A DNA stretch of 64,000 bases from Ailanthus altissimus (Eukaryota; Streptophyta; Magnoliopsida; Sapindales; Simaroubaceae), in the NCBI GenBank assembly GCA_946807835.1, contig OX327693.1, positions 2,435,501 to 2,499,500 of the forward strand. The letters are read 5' to 3'. Shown one piece after another: positions 1-12,477 of this stretch (position 1 is its first letter; the number at the start of each line of letters is the position of its first letter). The notes under the pieces are model-generated. The model was not told where the DNA came from and did no database searches. It saw only the letters and a program-made list of their open reading frames with translations. The translations under genes were made by a program, and so were the position numbers.

Positions 1-965
1 TATAAAAAAAAATAATAATATAAAATTTTTAGTACTTTTTCAAATCATAAGAGAATAAATAAATAATAATTTAAACCTTAAGGGAGTAATGGCTGTTTTC
101 GCTAAAAACAACTGAAACTCTTACCGTTGAAGTGGAGAAGAGGCACAGTTCATCTCCCAATCAAATAGAAACTTTTAGTCAACGACTTTCGTATGAAAAA
201 CTATTAATCTTTTCGGTTTGATTTAACTTATATTTAGTCGCACGTGCTGATTGATTAAGGGGATAAAAGGTTATGGAGTTTTTTAAAAATGGAAATCTCG
301 TTCATATAGTCAAAATTAATAAAATGCAAATTATAGTAATAATAATAAACTTTTGTAATTATCTATTTATCCAATCATTATCACCTGAAAATCCAACAAC
401 AAAAAAAAAATGGAAATTATGTATCAGGTTCATTATTATCTTTGCTGTACATTGATTAATCATTAAAAACAAATCATTAAACATTGATTTGTCTAATGTA
501 GTGGCGGTGTCATCGGCTGCTCAAGTATTTTCCCAGATTCTCTATTATAAGTTTTAAGAAAAATGTGAGTTTTGTGTTTGATTTAATTTATATATACTAA
601 TTTAATTCATACTTTTTAATAAATAATAAATTAGTCCCTTTAAGAATATTTTTGGCTATGTTTAGTCCGTACAAGGACTAAATGAATATTTTCTAAGAAA
701 CAAAAAGTGGAGATTAACTTGATATATATATATATATACTAATTAAATCAGGGATGAAATTAATATTTTTCTAATTTTTTATATTATAAAATTTTAAATA
801 TTTTAAAATTTGGATGATCTCATAATTTTAAGATAAGAATACTATAAAATTAATTATCAATTGTTTTATATTTTAAAAACATGTAAATTGTAGTACCAAA
901 AAATTAATTCATAAACAAACACAAATGGATAATGATCAAAATAAAACTTAGCTGTAGAAACCCTA
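1..965. other. AT-rich intergenic DNA upstream of SPH locus A
   Basis: No coding region is supported here; short open frames are AT-rich and lack any recognisable motif. A (TA)n stretch lies near 723-738, and the flanking words TTAGTCCCT (about 633) and AGGGATGAAATTA (about 752) hint at a degenerate inverted repeat, too weak to call as a transposon. The last 100 bases lead into the promoter of locus A. Confidence 0.6.
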
Positions 966-1022
966 AATTTATGAACATAACATTTTTGAGTCCTCTGTCA
1001 ACAAAATCCATGCTTATAAATC
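966..1022 (+). promoter_or_regulatory. Core promoter of SPH locus A
   Basis: A TATAAA box at 1015-1020 sits about 80 bases before the start codon. The 50 bases upstream of it, with the words AACATTTTTG, CTCTGTCAACA and CCATGCTTATAAA, are conserved at the same relative place in front of the other SPH loci of the window (about 9346, 24648, 30067 and 36193). That is direct evidence that this block was duplicated with the genes; a role in expression is inferred. Confidence 0.6.
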
Positions 1023-1100
1023 CTTTCTATACACCTTCTCATTTTACACATACAAAAGAATAATCAAACACCAACCCCACCATTAAAATCATAAAAAAAA

Positions 1101-1538
1101 ATGCCTGTAGCTTCTGCTTTTAACTATCTCATCCTCATCCTAACCATCTATCTTGTTCTAACACCGGCATCCTCGTTCAATTTTGATTCGATTTTTCGAA
1201 TAACCTTTAAGGTTCACATAGTCAATGGGTTCCGGAACAACGACGTTCCATTGGTAATTCATTGTCGTTCTGGGGATGATGATCTTGGGGAGCATATCCT
1301 AAATGCTGGCCAGGAATTTCGGTTTAAATTTAATCTAAACTTTTGGAAAACAACTCATTTTTGGTGCACAATGAGAAAAGGCTCGATTGCTAAAGATGTT
1401 GACGTTTTCTCGGTTAAAAGAGAGATCGATACATGCCGTGACACTGGGAATTGCTTTTGGTTGCCCACTGAAGATGCAATCTATTTCAGTGATGACAATT
1501 TGAGTTGGAAGAAAATGTATAAATGGAATAACCCATAA
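1101..1538 (+). CDS. S-protein homologue (plant self-incompatibility S1 family), locus A, intact
   Basis: A single-exon gene for a 145-residue secreted protein. Residues 1-25 form a hydrophobic signal peptide ending near TPASS. The mature part carries the S1-family pattern: VHIVNGF (38-44), LVIHC (51-55), DDDLGEH (59-65), an aromatic F/FW stretch, TTHFWC (84-89), then DTC and GNCFW (111-120) and TEDAIYFS (123-130). The four cysteines C55, C89, C112 and C118 are those expected to form two disulphides. The length is typical of the family. Poppy S1 proteins are stigma self-incompatibility ligands; most homologues in other plants have unknown roles in small-protein signalling, so no specific function is assigned. 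The start is the first ATG after the TATA box and 5' leader. It is the best preserved relative of decayed loci B and C. Confidence 0.9.
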   Translation: MPVASAFNYLILILTIYLVLTPASSFNFDSIFRITFKVHIVNGFRNNDVPLVIHCRSGDDDLGEHILNAGQEFRFKFNLNFWKTTHFWCTMRKGSIAKDVDVFSVKREIDTCRDTGNCFWLPTEDAIYFSDDNLSWKKMYKWNNP

Positions 1539-1811
1539 TAAGAAAAACTTTCAAATGCATATTGAAGAAGAATTTTAATTTGTACTCTTTGACTACATCA
1601 ACATTTGATATCGAAATTCTTCTTAATGTGTGCTTTAAGACACATGATGTATCTCCATAAAGTGTGAGAATAAGGAGGATATTTTTAAAATTTGTCATTT
1701 AATAAGGTTTCTTTATATTCTTCAAATTTTATTTTATTTATTTTAAAGAGGGATTAATTCTACCGTTTCGCAAAGTGCCAGATCCAAAATTTGAAGTATG
1801 AAGGATTAAAA

Positions 1812-2287
1812 TGTTAAATTTAAGATATTTTAAGTTAAACTTTCATATGTAAGAGCATTAGTGTCAGATGTTATATTAGCTTAAGGTGATCTAAACATGC
1901 TTGAAGTAACTTTAAAAGTATATAGATTAATACATAATTTAAAAAATAGATAAAATATACCTCATGTTATTGAAGTTGTTTTTCAACAATCTGGAAAGAT
2001 GATTAAACTCTTCTAAACCTTGTCAATCTCTACTAATAGTATATGTGTATCTTGAATAAGATTTGATGATTTAGAGACCTAACCAAGTATTCTATTTATA
2101 GGCATTTCTCCGTAAATAAATGCCACTTCATGTTCATGAATATGGGTTAGTTGTTTACACTTAATGAGCATTATCTTTGAATAATGAAAGATAATGAAGA
2201 TTAGTGGGAATGATAAAAAATGTTGGCTATAATGTGTTTATACTTAATATTAGGCATTACATCATAACACACCTAATACACTTAACA
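1812..2287 (-). repeat. 3' LTR of Copia-1 (left copy)
   Basis: The stretch from about 1884 to 2287 matches 7705-8114, sharing blocks such as CTAAACATGCTTGAAG, TTCAACAATCTG, CATGAATATGGGTTAG and TAATATTAGG. On the minus strand it begins TGTTAAGTG and is preceded by the polypurine tract AAGTGGGAGAA (2288-2298). The far end, 1812, is chosen only because a TG follows a possible target duplication there. Confidence 0.65.
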
Positions 2288-3283
2288 TTCTCCCACTTGA
2301 GCAATATATTTCAACATTCACTATAGTAGGAAACAAAATACATGGATCATGGCAATAGGTTCTCTAAAAATGAGTATTATCTTTCATGTATCACAATGCA
2401 GTATGTTTCTTAATACTTGCCCATATTACTTGATGAATAAACTATATGTTTATTTTAGGTCCAACCTTAATAGTATTTCTCAAATGAATGTGTACATAAT
2501 TAATAATCAAATACGAAAAAATATCATAACTTAAATAGAGTGTCATAACATTTGTCTTATTATAAAATTACATAAAGGTACCAAGTCCTATATTTTCTAC
2601 ATGATTCTTGAACTTAAATAGCAGCATGTCTTTTGTTAAGGGATCAATTATTATTAATTAAGTGCTGACGTGTTTAATGACTACTGTTTTATCTTTAACA
2701 CGTTTCTTTATATCTAAATACTTAATATTGATGTGTTTACTTTGACTGCCCATTTTATTATTTTTAGTCATAAAAATTGCAGCTAAATTGTTATAATATA
2801 TCTTCAATGGCGTAAAAATTGAATCCATAATTATAAGCCCAAATACAAAATTCTTCATTCATACACCATGCGAGGTAGCCTCAAAACAAGATACAGTTTC
2901 TATAGTAAAAATAGCCTCAAAACAAGATACAGTTTCTACAGTATCCTGATGTTGATTTCAAGAATCCATACAACCAGCAAAATCTGCATCAGAGTAGCCA
3001 ATCACCTTCAGATTCTCAGTTTGTCTATACATAAGCATGTAGTTCTTTATCCCTTGAAGGTATCTTATTACCTTCTTTGCATTTTTTCAGTAATTTAGAC
3101 CTAGATTACTCTGATATCTTCCTAATATTCTAACAATAAATATAATGTCAGGTATTTTACAGACTTAAGTATACATCAAGCTTTCGACAGCAGAAGCATA
3201 TAGAATAGTTTTCATTTGTTCCCTTTCAAAATTATTTTTCGGGCATTGGTTCAAATTAAACTTCTCACCCTTCACAATATGAG

Positions 3284-4072
3284 CTATACTTGGTGAAAAT
3301 ATTTCATCTGAAATCTCTTCAAAACTTTGTTAATATAGGTTTCTTGAGACAAACCCAAAATATTTCGTAATCTGTCTCTATGTATCTTAATGCCAATGAC
3401 ATAAGATGCATCACCCATTTCTTTTATGTTAAATTTTTCAGAGAGAAATTGTTTGACCTTATGTAGCAAATCTTTATCATTGGTTGCAAGTAAGATATCA
3501 TTCATATATAGAATAAGAAAATAGATTTTACTCCCATTGACCTTTTGGTATATACATTTATCTATAATGTTTTCTACGAAACCAAATGAAGAGATAACAT
3601 CATGAAAATTTAAATACCTTTGATACGAGGCTTGTTTCAATCCATATATGGATTTTCTTAACTTGCACACCAAATGCTCACCAATATTAGAGGAAAATTC
3701 TTCTAGTTGTTTTACGTAAACCTTTTCCTCTAGATCTTCATTGAAGAAAGCTGTTTTCACATCTATTTGTTGTAACTCTAAGTTAAAATGACTAACTAAT
3801 GCCATAATAATTCGAAAAGAATCTTTTTTGGATACAGGAGAAAAAGTCTCCTTGTAGTTTTCCTTCTTTTTGAGTGAATTATTTAGCAATAAATCTTGCT
3901 TTAAATCTCTCAATATTGCCTGATGAGTCTTTTTTGTTTTAAAGACCCATTTACATCTTATAGTTTTTGGACCATTAGGCAACTCAACAAGATCCCAGAC
4001 TCTATTAGATGTCATAGAATTCATCTCTTCTTTCATTGCATTGAACCATAAATTTGATTCTTTACAACTCAT
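3284..4072 (-). pseudogene. Copia-1 reverse transcriptase domain (broken)
   Basis: This is the longest uninterrupted piece of the Copia-1 polyprotein, 262 residues. It contains the Copia RT signatures WFNAMKEEMNSM, NRVWDLVELP, CKWVFKTK, QIDVKTAFFNEDL, YGLKQA and GDASYVIGI. The catalytic YVDD motif reads YMND, so one metal-binding aspartate is lost. The flanks at both ends run out of frame. It is a relic with no expected activity. Confidence 0.88.
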
Positions 4073-5055
4073 AGCTTGTGAAATGTTTCAGGATCATTTT
4101 TTGCTCCAACATTACAGTTTGATTCTTATAGATATACAACATAATCACTAAGAATTACTGATTCCATTATTCTAGTAGTTCTCCTTAACATTGTACCAAT
4201 ATTTTTTCGAGGAATATGTTATTCAACTGGTTGTTCAACAACTTCTTAGAATTCTAAATAACTTGATCTACTGGATTGTTATTAGTAGCAATTTGTGGAT
4301 CATCAATAATTTGTTATACAACATTCTGTTGAATGTGAAGAGTGTTATTAATAACAATCGATCTATTAATTGAGGTGAAAGGTTAAGAAATATATGATAT
4401 TTCTCAGAGACAATGTTTTGGGATTGATCGCTCCCACTGATCAAGTTATTTTTAAGAAACTTTACATTTCTTGATTTCACAATCCTAGTTATATGAAATA
4501 GACAGTAAAATCTATAACCTTTGAACCTTTTGACATATCAAATGAAATACCAACTAATGGTCCTTGGGTTCAATTTTTTTTCTTGTGGGTTCTAAACTCT
4601 TACTTTAGACTAACACCTCTAAATGCGTATATGTCGTAAACTCAGTTTTTAACCTTTTTATAATTCAAATGGCATTTTTTGGATAGCCTTAATTGGAACT
4701 CAGTTCAATATATATACTGTTATTTTAAGAGTTTCAGTCTAATCTTGAAGCTATTAAGCATACTCCGTACCACACTTATTATTGTTTGGTTTCTTCTTTC
4801 TTCTCCATTATTCTGGTAAGCGAACCAGGCATGGTGTATTAAGTAACTATCCTATGTTCTTGAAGAAATTTCGCAAATGGACCAGGTGTTTGTCCACGTT
4901 CAGTATATCTATCATAATATTCTCTACCTCTATCTGTTCTCACAATTTTAATTTGCCTTCCACATTATTTCTCTAGTTTAGCTTTAAAATTTTTGAAAGT
5001 ATCTAATGCTTCATTCTTATTATGAAGTAAGTAGAGATTCATGTATCGTGAGTAA
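4073..5055 (-). pseudogene. Copia-1 integrase to RT linker, heavily decayed
   Basis: Between the RT and GAG-pre-integrase pieces the minus strand holds out-of-frame fragments expected for the integrase core and the linker that follows it, such as a stretch near 4780-5050 read in short pieces. No open frame above 70 residues remains. Assignment rests mainly on position between two recognised domains. Confidence 0.5.
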
Positions 5056-5358
5056 TTATTTATAAAAAGAGATGAAGTATTTCAGACCATTCGAGTCCAT
5101 GTCAGGACTATAAATATCTGGATGTATAATCTTTAATATATTTATACTCTTCTTGGCACCTTTTTTGGACTTGTTAGTCTGTTTTTCTTTAATACAGTCT
5201 ATACAAGTGTCAAAATTAATAGATTTTAAAGTACTAAGTACTCCATCATTTACTATTCTTTTAATCCTTTCAACAGAGATATGTCCTAATCTCCAGTGCC
5301 ATAACATAGAGGAATTTTTATTTATAACATATCGTTTAGTACCAGTATGAACATGCAC
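5056..5358 (-). pseudogene. Copia-1 GAG-pre-integrase and integrase zinc-binding segment
   Basis: A 100-residue fragment with the Copia pattern LWHWRLGHIS, then CIDCIKEKQTNKSKK, which is the H-H-C-C zinc finger of the integrase N-terminus, followed by DIYSPDMDSNGLKYFISF, the start of the integrase core including the first D. It ends at a stop and continues out of frame. A non-functional relic. Confidence 0.82.
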
Positions 5359-5393
5359 AATATTGTAAGCAGTATTATTTTGTAAATTAATAG

Positions 5394-6520
5394 TTAAATA
5401 TCATCAGATAATGTACCATTTCCAACACAATTAAATTCATAAAATAAATTTAAAAATGTTTCTAAACAGTTAAAGGAATAACCCAAAAGCACAAGTCTTG
5501 AAACTACAATTAAATTCCTAGAAAAACTAGAAATATAGAAAGTGTTTTCTAAATTTAAAATAAAACCACGGCTTAAAATTAAACTGCATGTTCCAATAGC
5601 CTTCATATGTGAACGCATCTTATTTCCAGAATAGATGCACTGTTCATTGCTCAGTAGCTTCCTTAGATTTTGTATACCTTGTAAAATATTTCAAATATAG
5701 ATTGTAGAACCAGAATTAATCCACCATGTGTTATATATAACATCAGTTATATTATATTTATAACGAACAAATGAGATTGGATTACCTTTTTTCTCAAGCC
5801 ATTTCTAAAACTTGGGGTAATCTTTCTTCATGTGTCCCTTCTTTTTGCAGAAGAAGCACTTGAACTCTTTTTTATTTCAATTTGGGGAGGGATTTTATTT
5901 TTTTTCTTTCTATTTGGCTTGTTTCTGATTTTTCCCTTGTGTTGTAATTAGTGCACTTTCACCCAATTCTATTATTAGTCTTCATTCCTCATAAACATAC
6001 ATGGTCATAAGTTTATTTATTGATCATTTATTCTTATACATGTTGTAGGATATTTTGAAGGGTCTATATTATTGTGGAAGGGTATTCAATATATAGTGCA
6101 CAAGAAAAGAATCAGATATCTCAGCCTCAAGTGTTTTTAATTAAGTCACAATGTCCCTTATTTGCGTGATGTTCTCACATACACCTATTACACTAGTGAG
6201 CTTTAAGGATGAAAGCTTCATAATTAAGGTGCCGGTAAGTTCCTTAACTGAAGACTTAAATTGTTCATCAATAGCCTTCAGTAAAGCTTGAACATTATTA
6301 TGTTGATTGATTGAACCACGAATACTAGCAGAGATTTTAGTCTTTATAACAATTACACTGAGGCGATTAGATCGCTCTCATCATTCATAAAGAGCAAATT
6401 TTTTTTTCTCTAGTGCTACTAATGGTAATAGATGGTTTGTCTTTCCTAATAGCATAATCAATATCTATCCACCCTAAATGGAAAAAAATTCTCTCATTCT
6501 AAATTTTATAATTATCACCC
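5394..6520 (-). pseudogene. Copia-1 protease-proximal and gag remnant
   Basis: The 74-residue piece at 5394-5618 resembles the segment between protease and GAG-pre-integrase (FYISSFSRNLIVVSRLVLLGY, a version of the family's VPxLKRNLISL pattern). Further along the minus strand, near 5815-5865, a zinc knuckle reads CFFCKKKGHMKKDY, with the final cysteine of CX2CX4HX4C replaced by tyrosine. The remainder to about 6520 fits a shredded gag reading frame. Confidence 0.6.
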
Positions 6521-7700
6521 CTTAGCTCAGGAATGTTACACTTAATATCAGAAAAATTTACAGTGTGCATAGCTACATAAAAATTAAACAACATGCTTAT
6601 AATTAAATATTGAGACTAATAAACATATATCATATTTTACTAATATAAATCATGTTATAAAAATTGTGAATTTAGTGACATAAAACTTGCTTGTGGGCTA
6701 AAGTTCTAATTCAATTAGATCCATTTATCTTTATAATAAAAACTACCAAATTATGTTCCTTTTCCTAATTCTTGTGGGTAAATTAGGAATATAATTTGAT
6801 ATTCATCCTAATTAATCATACAAATGTAATAAAAGTTTCTGTGGGATAAAATCTACTACATTTAATATGATTAATCACAATCAATATCCTTTTCTATATA
6901 TGATCCAAATATTTATAATTTTACATAATTAAGAATGCTGTGGCTACTCTCTAATTAATTAAAATTGTATGGATCACGAGATATTTAATTTTATTTACAA
7001 TTGTTCAGATAAATTAAATGCAAGAATAATTATTATTTATAAATATAAACATAATTTCAATTTATATACTACTCAAATTACATGCATAATGAAACAATAA
7101 ACAATATATACGAAAATTAACATAATTTAAGCACATAAATATCTAAATTTTTAATTCACAAACTAATCTTTACAAAATGCCAAATTTATGAATTATTCAT
7201 ACAAAATTTACATGTATCAATACATAACTAGAATGATACTTACAAAATTAAATATAAAAGTAATACATAAAAACACTAAAATTGAGTAATACAGGGAGTT
7301 ATTTACACATTTTATAAAAATTTATTTATACATATTGTATACTGTAGGAGTCAAATTGAAATTAATAAATTCTGTAAGGGCCAAACTAAAATTATGTAAT
7401 ACTTTAGGGGTTATATTATAAATATCTATATATTTTAGGGTCAAAATATAATTTACAAAAAGTTAAAGGGGCTGAATGAAAATGACTAGTCATATTCAAC
7501 CTCCAGTCGGGTCCTTTTGACCTGGTTGCAGTCCCGTGATCCATATTTGACTCGTTTCAGTATTTTGACCATATCTTCCTTATTTTAGCTCCAATTTTAA
7601 CAATTCAAATTGTAAAATGCTTAAAATTTAATTTCATAATATTTTATAATATTGTTTTGCTTCATACAACGTCAAAATAATGAGTTTTGATCAAACTAAA
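6521..7700 (-). other. Copia-1 5' untranslated and internal non-coding DNA
   Basis: AT-rich sequence between the gag relic and the 5' LTR with no open frame. It includes phrases such as AGGGGTTATATTA and GGGTCAAAATATA repeated loosely between 7340 and 7460. I could not find a convincing tRNA primer-binding site, so the LTR inner edge is not fixed. Confidence 0.4.
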
Positions 7701-8114
7701 ATTCGGCCATAACTTAAGGTCTTTTAAAAGCATGCTTGAAGGTAATCTAAACATGCTTGAAGCTATTTTAAAAGTATATAGATTAATGCTAAATTTAAAA
7801 AATAGATTAAACATACCTCCTTCCACTGAAGTCTTTTTTCAACAATCTGAAGAGATGATTAAGTTCTTTTAAACCTTACTAATCTCCACTTATAATATAT
7901 GTGTATCTTAAATAAGATTGGATGGTTTAGGGATTTAACTAAGTGTTCTATTTATAGGCATTTTTTCATAAAAAAATGTCACTCCGTGTTCATGAATATG
8001 GGTTAGTTGTTTTACACCTAATGAATATTATCTTTGAATAATGAAGATGTTGGTCATAAGGTATTTATACCTAATATTAGGTACTACATCATAATACACC
8101 TAATACAATTAACA
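7700..8114 (-). repeat. 5' LTR of Copia-1 (right copy)
   Basis: Matches the left LTR over about 400 bases with scattered differences. Its minus-strand start TGTTAATTGTATTAGG pairs with TGTTAAGTGTATTAGG of the other copy. The inner boundary is uncertain. Confidence 0.65.
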
Positions 8115-8453
8115 TAAAAAAACATTGTTAAATTTTAATTTTTTTAATTTTTTTCAAAAAATATATAAGATTCCTAATGTTAGTGAGAGATAATATATAA
8201 ACTGGTTTAAATATTTCATGAGTGCATTAAAGTTTAGATGCATTTGGATTGTAAAATTTAAAAATTATTATTTTACCATTCAACTTAAAATGTAAAGATC
8301 AAATATTAGTATTAAATATAAATTTTAATAATACTCCCTATATGAAAAGTGGATTCAAGTAGGTCTAAATAAGAGTAAATTCTCTTGTCTTGAAGATTAA
8401 AATAAAGAAAAATTAAAAAATTAACTGAAAACTTCAAATAGGTCTAAACCAGA

Positions 8454-8704
8454 TTGAAATAGATAGATAAATTAGAAAATTAACTGAAAACCAAACTAAA
8501 ATAGAGAGATAAATTAGGAAATTAATTGAAAATTAAACTGAAATAAAGAGATAAATTAGGAGATTAACTAAAAACCATTCTAAAATAGAGAGATAAATTA
8601 GAAAATTAATTAAAAACCATACTGAAATAGAGAAATAAATTAGGAAATTAACTAAAAGCCATACTGAAATACAGAGATAAATTAGGAAGTTAACTAAAAA
8701 CAAA
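8454..8704. repeat. 42-bp tandem repeat, about six units
   Basis: Six head-to-tail units of 41-43 bases start near 8454, 8495, 8538, 8580, 8622 and 8664. The common core is AGAGAGATAAATTAGGAAAT followed by TAACTAAAAACCAT. Units differ by a few substitutions. A minisatellite-like array in intergenic DNA. Confidence 0.85.
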
Positions 8705-9345
8705 GATGCAGGGATTCGAATTAAAGGCTTTGACTTTGATAGCGTATTAGTTTACTATTCAACCCAAAAATTTAAACTGTTAAATAAAAATTTAATATTA
8801 ATATTAAAAATAATTCTTAAAAAAATAAACTAACAATAATTTATGTATTTTAAATAGACATTTCTATGTCGGGTTGCAATATTATAATTAATAGTCTCAG
8901 AGCGGATTACTCTCCTATACATGGATGATTGATATGCTATGTTACCATCCAATGGGCGAGATTTCTAATAGATTTCTAATAAGACCCCATGAGAACTCAA
9001 GATCCTAATAAACAATAATTTATGATCCCACATTGTTAATAAGAAATGATCCTAACTGATTCAATTAATCTAAATTTTTTGACCTATTTACAATCCCTAA
9101 ATTTCTCTTATTTTAAATTTTAAAAATTAGAATGTGACATATAATTAACTAGATTTAATGAAAAACTTTTAAAAAAATGTAACCCCCCAAAAAAAATGAT
9201 TTATACTTTGTTTACATGGTGTTCTAACATTACTATCATAAAATTCTTCACATTCTTAGTTGGATATGTACTAGGAAAATCCCATAATAATTATTATACT
9301 ACAAAAGAATAAAAAATGGATATGCTCACAAGAATCTTTGTTGTA

Positions 9346-9410
9346 TAAATCGTAAATTTATTGAACTAAACTTTTGGTTTTCTATCAACAAGGTCCGTGC
9401 TTATAGCCCC
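9346..9410 (+). promoter_or_regulatory. Relic promoter block of SPH locus B
   Basis: Aligns with the promoter block of locus A (AAATTTATTGAAC, CTTTTGGTTTTCTATCAACA, GTGCTTATAG). The TATA box has decayed to TTATAG. It is followed by a recognisable 5' leader with ACAAAATAAACAAACAACCA, also present in locus C. Confidence 0.5.
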
Positions 9411-9796
9411 TATCTACCTTCTCATAACCTCGTCTTTGAGCTTACAAAATAAACAAACAACCACAATTCCATTAACATCGTCATGTTACAAAAAAAGAAA
9501 AATTATTTATCCTGAAATTTAATTAAATTATTTAATCAATTCCTATTTTTTAAATACATTAATCAATCTATATTATTAAAACAAATTAATGTTTAAAGTG
9601 TATTTTCTTAAAATAATAAAATAAATTTAATTAAATATGGATTATTTACTGTAACTAGACATATTAATTTATTTTACTACTTAAAAAATACATTTCAAAC
9701 ATTATTTTTTCATAATAAAGACTAACTGAAATATTTAAATATATATATATAGATACTAACTAACAATTTGACTTGTTGTAACCATAAAAACTTGAT

Positions 9797-9900
9797 TTTG
9801 GGACTGGGAATTGCTTTGCCTACCTACTGAAGATGCAATCTATTTCAGCAATGACAATTTGAATTGGCACAACATATGTACTTGGACTTATATTAAAACG
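9797..9900 (+). pseudogene. SPH locus B, 3' remnant
   Basis: Only the last exon-like stretch of an S-protein homologue survives: GGACTGGGAATTGCTTT (GTGNCF) then sequence equivalent to LPTEDAIYFSNDN. Two bases are missing after TGCTTT where intact copies read TGCTTTTGG, shifting the frame and removing the conserved tryptophan. Everything between the leader (about 9500) and 9797 is unrelated AT-rich DNA, so signal peptide and core are gone. Its 3' flank matches that of A and C. Confidence 0.82.
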
Positions 9901-10234
9901 TTCCCTTATCATGCGCTTTAAAGACACGTGTTAATTAAGAAGAATTTTGTTCTACACTTTTTTCATATCTGCGTACTCGATACCAAAAGTCTACCTGACA
10001 TGCCCCATAAAACGTATTTTAGAAAAATTTATAAAATTAATAATGAAATGATAGTGTCATTCAATTATATGAATAAAAAACTTCGTCAAAAAATAATTTT
10101 ATAAATAAAGAAAATATTGTTTAAAATTTATCATATAACACTTCTTTATATTCTTTTAATATACTTTTAAGAAGGGCTTGTTTTTATAAATAAATCAAAC
10201 TAAATTGCATTAATGCTAATAAATATAGAATAAT

Positions 10235-11071
10235 TGTTAGGAGTTTTTTAGTGTACACTTTAAAATTCTTCTAAGTGCGTGCAGAATACTTCATTCAAAG
10301 TAAAACGTGAATAAGAAAGGATCATAATATGAAGATAAAACAACCACACAATCACATAAGAAATTTGTGTGATTTGACAACAAATACTTACATCCACAAT
10401 GGGTCATAAGATTTTAGCATTTTTTATTTAATTCAAAAAGAACACAGATTACAAGAATCTCTTGCAATAGATAATTAAAGAATTCAATTAATAAAGATTC
10501 CTCGAAGGATATACCAACGCTATCATGATCACTTAGAGCTCAAATACTCTCTATGACATTTTCTTGTGCACTCTGCACTCAAAACTCTTTAACTCTCTAT
10601 TTTCTCTCGTGGAATTTCTCTATAATGCTTAATCAGTTTTGAGTGGTTAAAAGATTTTATATATTATTTAGAATGTCCCTAAAAACTCTATTTCTTATTA
10701 GAATAAAAGTTCATGCGTGAAGAAATCTAAATCCCACTAGAAGAAATTGGTTTTGGCTAAAAACAAAATTTCTCAAAATTGGACGCAGTGGCAAAGGCAA
10801 GGCTGGTGCCACAACACTGGTGCAGCCCATATATGGTGCCGTGATGAGACAAATTTGTCTTCGCAATGCTAATTTGACTTAGGTGTGGCGACCAGGGGCT
10901 AAGACTTAGCCAAGTCTTCCATCATGCCTTCTTACCCTTTTTCATTTTTAACTTTTTGTTTTGCTCCATTTCTCGTATGTCCAATGAGTTCTCAATCTCG
11001 TGTCTGACTCCTCATTGATTTTCAACTCAAAATCAAATTCAACTTTAATTTTGAAACAAAAAATTCCAACA
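10235..11071 (-). repeat. 3' LTR of Copia-2
   Basis: Begins TGTTAGGAG on the plus strand and ends TTCCAACA. It contains a GC-rich block of GTGCC/TGGTGC words (about 10784-10905) and a degraded relative of the CCACGGTGGA motif near 10390. It is about 40 bases longer than its partner, consistent with indels since insertion. Confidence 0.85.
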
Positions 11072-11557
11072 AGCCCCTAATTAATTTTTTTTTTTAAAAA
11101 AAAATCTCTTCAAAAAGTCTTCTAAGATCCATCCATACTAACGTTTTATATTTAGCGCTATCTCTTGTTAAGTCTTTGTCTAGATTTAACTCATCTTGAG
11201 CTCGTGACTGCTGTCTCTGAAAGTATAAATACTTCTTGCCCAATGTAGCCTTAGTATTATGATCTGTTATGTCTCTTTAAACACCACGATTACAATCCTT
11301 TAATGACTAAAACTTATTTTTGCCAACTCTACCTTTCATTCATTCTCTTTCGGCCCTTGTTACCAAAATGAGTAATTTTTTTATGCCACCATGTGGTCTG
11401 TATTTCCTCAACAACCCATGTTAAGCCACACACAACTATCTCATCAAGCACATATAGCCCTTTATGCTTCTCCCTCTTCATTATCACTATAGATCCTTTC
11501 ACTACTTTTAGTGTTTCTTTTTTCGTTATGAATTAATATCCCATCTTCATCTAGCAT

Positions 11558-11791
11558 TTATAGGAAAATTAAGTTTCTCTTAATTCTAGAAACATGCCTT
11601 ATAATAAGTAATTCTCTAATCTTTCCATCATGCATTCTCATACTTATATCACTAATTTCTACGACTTTACTAGCCATATTATTATCGATTAATACTTCAA
11701 CTCTAATGAATTTGTAATTTGGTGAACAAAGACTTATTAAGGTACATGCATATGTACCATCTGAGGCTACTAAGGATTCTACAACTTTCAA
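11558..11791 (-). pseudogene. Copia-2 protease-proximal polyprotein fragment
   Basis: A 77-residue open piece reading DISMRMHDGKIRELLIIRHV followed by RIKRNLIFL. This is the conserved Copia segment that lies between the protease and GAG-pre-integrase domains (family form: I-MHDG-VR-L-DVRHVP-LKRNLISL). It is the only clear coding relic inside Copia-2; integrase, RT and RNase H are absent. Confidence 0.8.
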
Positions 11792-12464
11792 GTCGTCTTC
11801 AAAAGACTATTGCATCATCTTCACCCTTCTTTCTTGCAAAGATAACACTTCTTAAATCTACCACTTAATTGATTTTTTTTTTATCTTTTCCTCTTGCAAC
11901 TAAATATGTTGCACTACCAAATTCAAATCTCTTCTTCAAATGTTTTTTTATATTTCAACAAGACTTTAGCATCATACTTTATTAAATTTTTTGTGTCATA
12001 CATAAATATATCCATGAAGTGCTTATAACTAGTGACAATGACAAGATGATAGCCTTTTCTTCATCTTCAATCTTAATGTTGATTATTCAAGACCTATGAT
12101 TGTCTTGTTGAAGGGGTTAATGTAGTCTTTAATTGAAGTTTCTTTAGCCATAGACAATTAATGCAATTTCTTCTTAGAATTTCATCACTTAATGATAGAA
12201 CTATAGAACTTTGGGCATAATTTTAAATGCTTTCTCTATCTTCCTTGGATTCAGATGTTGCAGGTCTCTTCTCTTTACTAATTATTGCTTGAGTCTCTTC
12301 AAGGATTGAATCTAATCCTTGACTTACTAGTAAAATCATAACATTCATCTTTTACAGATTGAAATCATTATACACATTAAACTTCTTTACTTCATACTTG
12401 TAAGTTACCATGGATGAACAATTTATGTTCTTGATATACCACAAACGTATTATTCTTAACCTTG

Positions 12465-12477
12465 GCTTTGATGCCAT
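12465..12477 (-). other. Primer-binding site of Copia-2
   Basis: The minus strand reads ATGGCATCAAAGCC directly after the LTR end CCCAACA. This is close to the initiator-methionine tRNA complement TGGTATCAGAGCC used by many plant LTR elements. Confidence 0.75.

Larger units (their letters stand above)
1807..8119 (-). mobile_element. Decayed Ty1/Copia LTR retrotransposon (Copia-1)
   Basis: A roughly 6.3-kb element read on the minus strand: 5' LTR at the right, gag zinc knuckle near 5.8 kb, protease and integrase region 4.4-5.6 kb, reverse transcriptase 3.3-4.1 kb, then 3' LTR at the left. The order gag, integrase, RT is the Copia order. All coding parts carry stops and frameshifts, so it is dead. 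The LTR copies have diverged by many substitutions and indels, so the insertion is old. A possible 5-bp target duplication TAAAA is found at 1807-1811 and 8115-8119. The right edge is firm because both LTRs end in AACA there; the left edge is tentative. Confidence 0.8.

Noticed and set aside
633..765. Possible MITE with TTAGTCCCT / AGGGATGAAATT ends
   Set aside because: Inverted similarity is limited to about ten bases and no target duplication is evident.
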